The notes below the pieces were generated by a model that made no database searches, was not told the DNA's origin, and saw only the letters and a list, made by a program, of their open reading frames with translations. Shown in pieces: positions 60,111 through 64,000 of a DNA stretch of 64,000 nucleotides. Made by a program: the position numbers and the translations under genes. The stretch is from Ewingella allii (GTDB lineage: Bacteria > Pseudomonadota > Gammaproteobacteria > Enterobacterales > Enterobacteriaceae): NCBI RefSeq assembly GCF_044430645.1, contig NZ_JAWUDN010000010.1, forward strand, positions 152,592 to 216,591. The letters are read 5' to 3'. Numbering within the stretch: position 1 is the first letter of the stretch; every line of letters starts with the position of its first letter.

Positions 60111-60893
60111 TCATTCTGCCGGTGCATCCGCCGCTACCAGCATTGTCGTAGTGCTTCCCAGCGCTAACAGCAATAGCAAGGCTGATGCACCGGCAAAGCC
60201 TTCCCCATTCGGATAACCCTGCAGTAAAAATACCGCCAGCCCGACCCCGACTGCTGCTCCCATCGCACGTAGCGGCAGGACGTAGGGCAGATAGACCTGC
60301 TGAGAGATCGCGGCGTTGGCCCCTTGCTTTAAAACCCATATCCGCAGCGCCAGCATAAAGAGGGTCAGCACCAGTGGAAATAAACCGGTTTCCAGCGTGG
60401 CCTGGTCGATGAAGAAGGCTTGGCTCACCAAGACGGTCAGAAAAAGCCCAGTGGCAATCCCCGCCGTTGAAAATACCTCAGCACCAAGCGCCCATGAGAA
60501 ACCGTGCTGACGGCGCAAAGCCCTTGGCAGCCAAGGCCGCGCCCCATACTTCTCATTCAGAATCAATAGCCCCAACAGGATGGCGGCGATGCCGTTGATC
60601 AAATGAGTATTAGCATCCGCCACGCCGCGCTCCGACCAGCTAAGTAATGCCACCAGCAGGCTGACTGCGGTCAGACAGGCCAGTAAAGTCGACATCGCAT
60701 GGCCCGCCGCCGAGCGCCCGACTGTCGCAAAAATCACCACCGCGCCCAGCAATAAATTGGCAGTAAACAGCTCTGCCCAGCCAACGAGAGAAAACAGCAG
60801 GCCCGAAACCAGCGCCTGAAGCGAAAACAGCAGAGCGAATAACTCAGCTTTATTGCCAGCCCGCAGCTGGCGTTGCTCGATACACAGAGTCAT
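60111..60893 (-). CDS. Multi-pass membrane protein of unknown function
   Basis: 260 residues with about seven or eight hydrophobic helices and a conserved-looking cytoplasmic start. I do not recognise the family. The start has AGGAAG upstream. It ends seven bases from the stop of the convergent ATPase gene and is divergent from the LysR gene. It could be an exporter for a toxic by-product such as cysteine, but this rests on gene order only. Confidence 0.7.
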   Translation of the reverse strand: MTLCIEQRQLRAGNKAELFALLFSLQALVSGLLFSLVGWAELFTANLLLGAVVIFATVGRSAAGHAMSTLLACLTAVSLLVALLSWSERGVADANTHLINGIAAILLGLLILNEKYGARPWLPRALRRQHGFSWALGAEVFSTAGIATGLFLTVLVSQAFFIDQATLETGLFPLVLTLFMLALRIWVLKQGANAAISQQVYLPYVLPLRAMGAAVGVGLAVFLLQGYPNGEGFAGASALLLLLALGSTTTMLVAADAPAE

Positions 60894-61034
60894 GAGAGAG
60901 CTTCCTTTGATTGAGAGGTATCAGCACTAGCATGAATTCACTTCATCTATACCGATATTGCAAAACAAGCTTACTCCGCTTATTTTGGGTCAATCAAAGT
61001 CATCATTTTCAGCCATGGATGAAAATAACTCATC

Positions 61035-61946
61035 ATGAATGCAAACGTAAGAAAACCGCGCCTGCCGCCACTGGGTTCACTCAAAGCCTTCGACGTGGTG
61101 GCGACGCAGGGTAGCTTTAAACGCGCCGCCGAAGAGATTGGCGTGACCGCCACCGCCATTAGCCATCAAATCCGCGTTTTGGAAGAGTCCCTGTCCGCTC
61201 AGGTGTTTGAACGCAGCGCCCGCGAGGTGAAACTCACCGCCGTCGGCCAGATCCTGCGTCAGGCAACGCGTCAGGCATTTAGCACCCTGCAAGACGCGGT
61301 GAATGAAATTCACCACGCGCGCCAGCCCGCAGCCTTAACCCTCAGTACCACCTCGAACTTTTTGACACACTGGCTGGTACCACGCCTGGCTGATTTGAAA
61401 ACCCATGCGCCGACGCTCGACCTGCGGCTTCATACCAGCATTGAACTGGTGGATTTAACCAAGAATACCGTGGACGTTGCTATTCGCTACAGCCAGCACG
61501 CCAGCGTTCAGCTCGACTCCACCCTGCTCTCCCATGACCGTTTTGTGTTGGTTGCCAGTCCTACGCTGGGATTAAAGCGGCTGGAAGATTTACTCACTGC
61601 CACGCTGTTCCATGTAGAAAATCGCATGATCCCGCAGCCCTCGCCGGACTGGGAGAATTGGCGCCAGCAGTTTGGCCCTGCCGGATTAAATATTGATGCC
61701 GGCCTGCGCTTTACCGATGAAACCCATGCCATTCAGGCGGCGATTGCCGGACAGGGCGTGGCCATCGTCAGCAGCCTGCTGGCTAAAGACTTTATCGAAA
61801 AAGGCATTTTGCAAGTGCCGTTTGAGCAGTGCCTGCCGGGCGCAAATTACTATTTTGTCACTTCAGCCGATAAAGCCGATCGTGACGACATTGTGGAATT
61901 AAAGCATTGGCTGCAAAGCAGAATGCCGCTGACAGCCGAGCACTAA
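61035..61946 (+). CDS. LysR-family regulator (GcvA-like)
   Basis: 303 residues. N-terminal winged helix (PPLGSLKAFDVVATQGSFKRAAEEIGVTATAISHQIRVLEESL) and a periplasmic-binding-like effector domain (LTLSTTSNFLTHWLVPRLADL, VDVAIRYSQH). GcvA-type LysR proteins often control amino-acid genes. Probable regulator of the locus to its left, perhaps including the neighbouring membrane protein gene, from which it is divergent. Confidence 0.9.
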   Translation: MNANVRKPRLPPLGSLKAFDVVATQGSFKRAAEEIGVTATAISHQIRVLEESLSAQVFERSAREVKLTAVGQILRQATRQAFSTLQDAVNEIHHARQPAALTLSTTSNFLTHWLVPRLADLKTHAPTLDLRLHTSIELVDLTKNTVDVAIRYSQHASVQLDSTLLSHDRFVLVASPTLGLKRLEDLLTATLFHVENRMIPQPSPDWENWRQQFGPAGLNIDAGLRFTDETHAIQAAIAGQGVAIVSSLLAKDFIEKGILQVPFEQCLPGANYYFVTSADKADRDDIVELKHWLQSRMPLTAEH

Positions 61947-62016
61947 CGCGAGACACACGCCCTGTGCCACAAGATTGATGTCAAATTGTGTGCGAGCCGT
62001 TCCCAAGTCCAAAAGA

Positions 62017-62035
62017 GATGATTATCATTATCATC
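62017..62035 (+). promoter_or_regulatory. Fur box
   Basis: GATGATTATCATTATCATC is a strong, nearly symmetric match to the Fur consensus (GATAATGATAATCATTATC), 26 bases before the start of the iron-binding-protein gene, where bound Fur would block transcription when iron is plentiful. Confidence 0.85.
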
Positions 62036-62060
62036 TTTCATTTTCGCTCTAGGGATTGTC

Positions 62061-63197
62061 ATGTTCACTGGTTTACTTCGCCCCGCACGCCTTTTGGCGG
62101 TGGCCAGCTCGCTGCTGATTTCATTTATGGCGCAGGCCGCACCTTTCACCGTTACTGATATCGCCGGTCGCCAAGTGACCTTCGACCATACGCCGCAGCG
62201 CGTCATGCTGGCTGACTCGCGCGCCCTGATTGCCTTAAATATTTTGCACCCGGAAGATCCTTTGAAAAATATCGTTTCAATGGACAACTCGCTGCAAACC
62301 AAAGCCGCAGATATGAATCAGGCGTACCTGAAAAAATTCCCGAAAATGAAAGACATTCCCATTTTCGACAACCCATACGTGGCTGATTTCAGTGTCGAAA
62401 AAGCGGTGACTCTGAAGCCTGACTTGGTGATTTTCGATACCGGCCTGCTGAGCAAAATGACCGATAGCGGCACCCTCGCTTTACTGCAAAAACTCAATAT
62501 TCCGGTGCTGTTTATCGACTTCCGCCAGCAGCCGCTGACTAATACCGTCGCCAGCATGCAGATGTTAGGTAAGGTGTTTGACCAAGAGAAAAACGCCCAA
62601 ACCTTTGTTGATTTTTACCAACAGCGCCTGAATTTAATTCGCCAGCGGGTAGCCACGCTCAAGCCAGACCAGCGCCCGAGCGTCTTCATTGAGCGCCATG
62701 CAGGTTTGCACAGCGAACAGTGCTGCTCCACCTTTGGTAAAGGCAGCTTTGGTCAGTTTATTGACGAGGCCGGTGGTCAGAACATTGGCAGCAAACTGTT
62801 CCCGGCGATGGGTGGCGATATCAACGTTGAGCAGTTGATCAGCAGCAACCCGGATTACTACCTGATGACCGGCGCTGACTGGAGCCGCGGCAACAAACCT
62901 TCTGGCGCCGTGCCTTTCGGCTACAGCACCAATGAAGCGACCGTGCAGAAAAGCCTGAGCGCCTTGATGAGCCGCAATGGCATCAGCGTACTGAAATCCA
63001 TTAAAGACAAGCAGGTTTTGGCGATGTACCACCAGTTCTATGACCTGCCTTTCAACGTGATTGCCGTCGAAGAGATTGCCAAGTTCCTGCACCCGGACTT
63101 GTTCAAAGATATCGACCCACTGGCCGATTTAAAGATGGCCCACGAGAAATTCACCTCGCTGGATTACAGCGGCGTGTTTTGGGCTACACCGCAGTAG
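62061..63197 (+). CDS. Siderophore/haem ABC transporter periplasmic binding protein
   Basis: 378 residues with a signal peptide ending MAQAAP. Class III (helix-linked) binding protein pattern: FTVTDIAGRQVTFDHTPQRVMLADSRALIAL, then VEKAVTLKPDLVIFDTG and VEQLISSNPDYYLMTGAD. These domains bind ferric siderophores, haem or cobalamin. A Fur box lies directly upstream. Membrane and ATPase genes for this transporter are not adjacent in the window, so it may be an orphan or its partners lie elsewhere. Confidence 0.88.
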   Translation: MFTGLLRPARLLAVASSLLISFMAQAAPFTVTDIAGRQVTFDHTPQRVMLADSRALIALNILHPEDPLKNIVSMDNSLQTKAADMNQAYLKKFPKMKDIPIFDNPYVADFSVEKAVTLKPDLVIFDTGLLSKMTDSGTLALLQKLNIPVLFIDFRQQPLTNTVASMQMLGKVFDQEKNAQTFVDFYQQRLNLIRQRVATLKPDQRPSVFIERHAGLHSEQCCSTFGKGSFGQFIDEAGGQNIGSKLFPAMGGDINVEQLISSNPDYYLMTGADWSRGNKPSGAVPFGYSTNEATVQKSLSALMSRNGISVLKSIKDKQVLAMYHQFYDLPFNVIAVEEIAKFLHPDLFKDIDPLADLKMAHEKFTSLDYSGVFWATPQ

Positions 63198-63208
63198 TTC
63201 CTCTTCGC

Positions 63209-63228
63209 AGGGCGCCGCCACGCGCCCT
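63209..63228. terminator. Hairpin between convergent genes
   Basis: AGGGCGC-CGCCAC-GCGCCCT with TGCCTTCCCTT after it; a GC stem with only a weak T-rich tail, between the iron-binding-protein gene and the 78-residue ORF. Confidence 0.45.
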
Positions 63229-63251
63229 GCCTTCCCTTAGCTCCTCGCCGT

Positions 63252-63488
63252 TTACATCAGCACCGAAAATCTAGCCTGCGGGTCAACATCCAGAGCCGTC
63301 AGTGTCTGATAAAGCTGATCGATACGTTCCCACAGAATCGAGTTCAACAACTCTTTCGCAATAGGATTGGCTAATTCGGTCATCGCAAAAACCAGTGCCC
63401 GACATTGTTCACACAGTTCAACCGCCGTCAGAGGCGTCGCATCGTAAAGCCCATCAAATGAATTAACTAAAGTAGCAACATTGTCCAT
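63252..63488 (-). CDS. Small protein downstream of a phage-type antisense RNA region
   Basis: 78 residues, starting MDNVATLVNSFDGL, acidic, with a CEQC pair. AAGGT lies eight bases before the ATG. I do not recognise the family. It is the first ORF after a structured RNA region that resembles phage P4 CI / P1 c4 immunity loci, where small ORFs of unknown or killing function follow the RNA. No other phage gene is next to it; the following gene is the convergent iron-binding protein. Confidence 0.6.
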   Translation of the reverse strand: MDNVATLVNSFDGLYDATPLTAVELCEQCRALVFAMTELANPIAKELLNSILWERIDQLYQTLTALDVDPQARFSVLM

Positions 63489-63935
63489 TTTATATACCTT
63501 CCTGAAGAGTAATTATGGCCGACTCCTAAGCCCCTACGGCATAGGGAGACAGCTCAGACGGAGGTAGGAATACCGGTCCCAATTTCCGGTCAGCCCGAAG
63601 GCTGCCCCGTCTGAGCCACCATAGTTACATTTTTAAAATCAATGTAATACGCAGCGAAGACGTCACTACAATTGCTATTGGGGACTGCCTCAGGTTCCTA
63701 CGCCCGACCACGGTTTTCACCGCAGCAAGGACAGCCTATTCCTTTTTTATTGGCTTATCAGAGGGAAAAATCATCTCTGCGAGGTGTCTTGGAAGGTTAT
63801 TGTCGGGTTACATGAGCGACAAAATAAATTACGAGGTGCATTCCAGTTTTGGGGGGGCGGCGGCCCCTGACGCGCTTTTTTAATCTTTAAAGATTTGAAT
63901 CTTTGAATCTTTAAATTCAAATACAAATTCAAAAC
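63489..63935. other. Intergenic region with phage-type RNA signals
   Basis: About 450 bases with no convincing gene. On the minus strand it contains, in order, a GTAGGAA element (63695-63701), a palindrome TTACATT-N8-AATGTAA (63627-63649), the three-way-junction RNA (63552-63616), and a further CGTAGG element (63533-63540). Between 63850 and 63935 it turns into G-runs and TTTGAATC repeats that flank the repeat copy at the window end. Confidence 0.6.
63552..63616 (-). ncRNA. Three-way-junction RNA resembling P4 CI / P1 c4 antisense immunity RNA
   Basis: The closing stem GCTCAGACGG/CCGTCTGAGC (63552-63561 with 63607-63616) is perfect. Inside are the hairpins ACCGG-N9-CCGGT (63572-63590) and CAGCC-CGAA-GGCTG (63591-63604). 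A single-stranded linker reads ATTCCTACCT on the minus strand. GTAGGAA, its complement, occurs about 130 bases upstream on the same strand, as in the seqA-seqB pairing of P4 immunity. Family assignment is from memory of these RNAs. Confidence 0.5.
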
Positions 63936-64000
63936 CGTGGGCGTCGGCCCACACCGACCAAGGGAGGCGTAAACGCGCCTCCCTTGGAACCCTGCGTTTT
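63936..64000. repeat. Second copy of the 6.9-kb repeat, running off the window
   Basis: The last 65 bases, starting CGTGGGCGTCGGCCCACACC, appear identical to 6929-6993, in the same orientation. The stretch just before it carries TTTGAATC/TTCAAA repeats (63890-63935), like the TTTGAA hexamers beside the first element. Everything beyond base 64000 is unseen, so it is unknown whether the other arm is present. Confidence 0.9.

Noticed and set aside
1..64000. CRISPR array or insertion sequence
   Set aside because: No regularly spaced direct repeats with unique spacers were seen, and no transposase frame with terminal inverted repeats.

Overview
The window comes from an enterobacterial chromosome (order Enterobacterales). 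It looks most like the Yersiniaceae side (Serratia/Rahnella/Ewingella/Rouxiella-like), but that placement is an inference from gene content. Proteins that are near full-length counterparts of E. coli K-12 proteins include YojI, YjiN, GldA, OpgD, DsrB, a CspC/CspE cold-shock protein, MtfA and YeeO. mtfA, tRNA-Asn and yeeO also lie close together in E. coli. The gene order as a whole is not that of E. coli, and QueH replaces the QueG type of epoxyqueuosine reductase. There is no large prophage, no insertion sequence with a transposase and no CRISPR array.

Layout. 0-7 kb: the end of a DUF2474 gene (usual partner of CIO-type cytochrome bd oxidase), a CDF metal exporter, and a translationally coupled operon of an EmrA-like adaptor, an EmrB-like pump, an outer-membrane factor and a CorA-family channel. 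6.9-7.5 kb: a noncoding long inverted repeat. 7.5-15 kb: a large MscS-type channel, YojI with a partner membrane protein, YjiN and GldA. 15.6-25.5 kb: a small ORF, OpgD, a sugar-acid locus (AraC regulator, DUF2264, LacY-type symporter, GH88) and a chemoreceptor. 25.5-31 kb: DsrB, a cold-shock protein with a tiny upstream ORF, a voltage-gated-type K+ channel, a zinc alcohol dehydrogenase, an AI-2E family protein and QueH. 31.6-37 kb: the DUF969/DUF979/DUF2891 operon, then a stand-alone LpxA paralogue divergent from a PmrA-box-controlled eptA.

37-50 kb: an exported alpha/beta hydrolase, a CSS-EAL phosphodiesterase, MtfA, two near-identical tRNA-Asn genes flanking a luciferase-like oxidoreductase, a Crp-like regulator divergent from a DeoD-like phosphorylase and an NCS1 permease, a four-gene ECF-sigma cassette (catalase-type peroxidase, cytochrome b561, sigma, anti-sigma), and YeeO. 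50.5-62 kb: a large divergent locus with two polar-amino-acid ABC transporters, an FMN monooxygenase, an M20 amidohydrolase, a GNAT acetyltransferase and a LysR regulator. Its enzyme set matches the acetylate / mono-oxygenate / deacetylate logic known for S-substituted cysteine salvage. 62-64 kb: a Fur-boxed siderophore/haem binding protein, an apparent phage P4/c4-type antisense-RNA immunity fragment, and another copy of the 6.9-kb repeat running off the end.

The most promising items are the DeoD paralogue that has lost its purine-binding residues, the LpxA paralogue with a changed acyl-chain ruler, the S-substituted-cysteine locus, the stranded antisense-RNA immunity module, and the fold-back repeat family. 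All calls rest on reading the sequence and on remembered family sequences; no database search was run.
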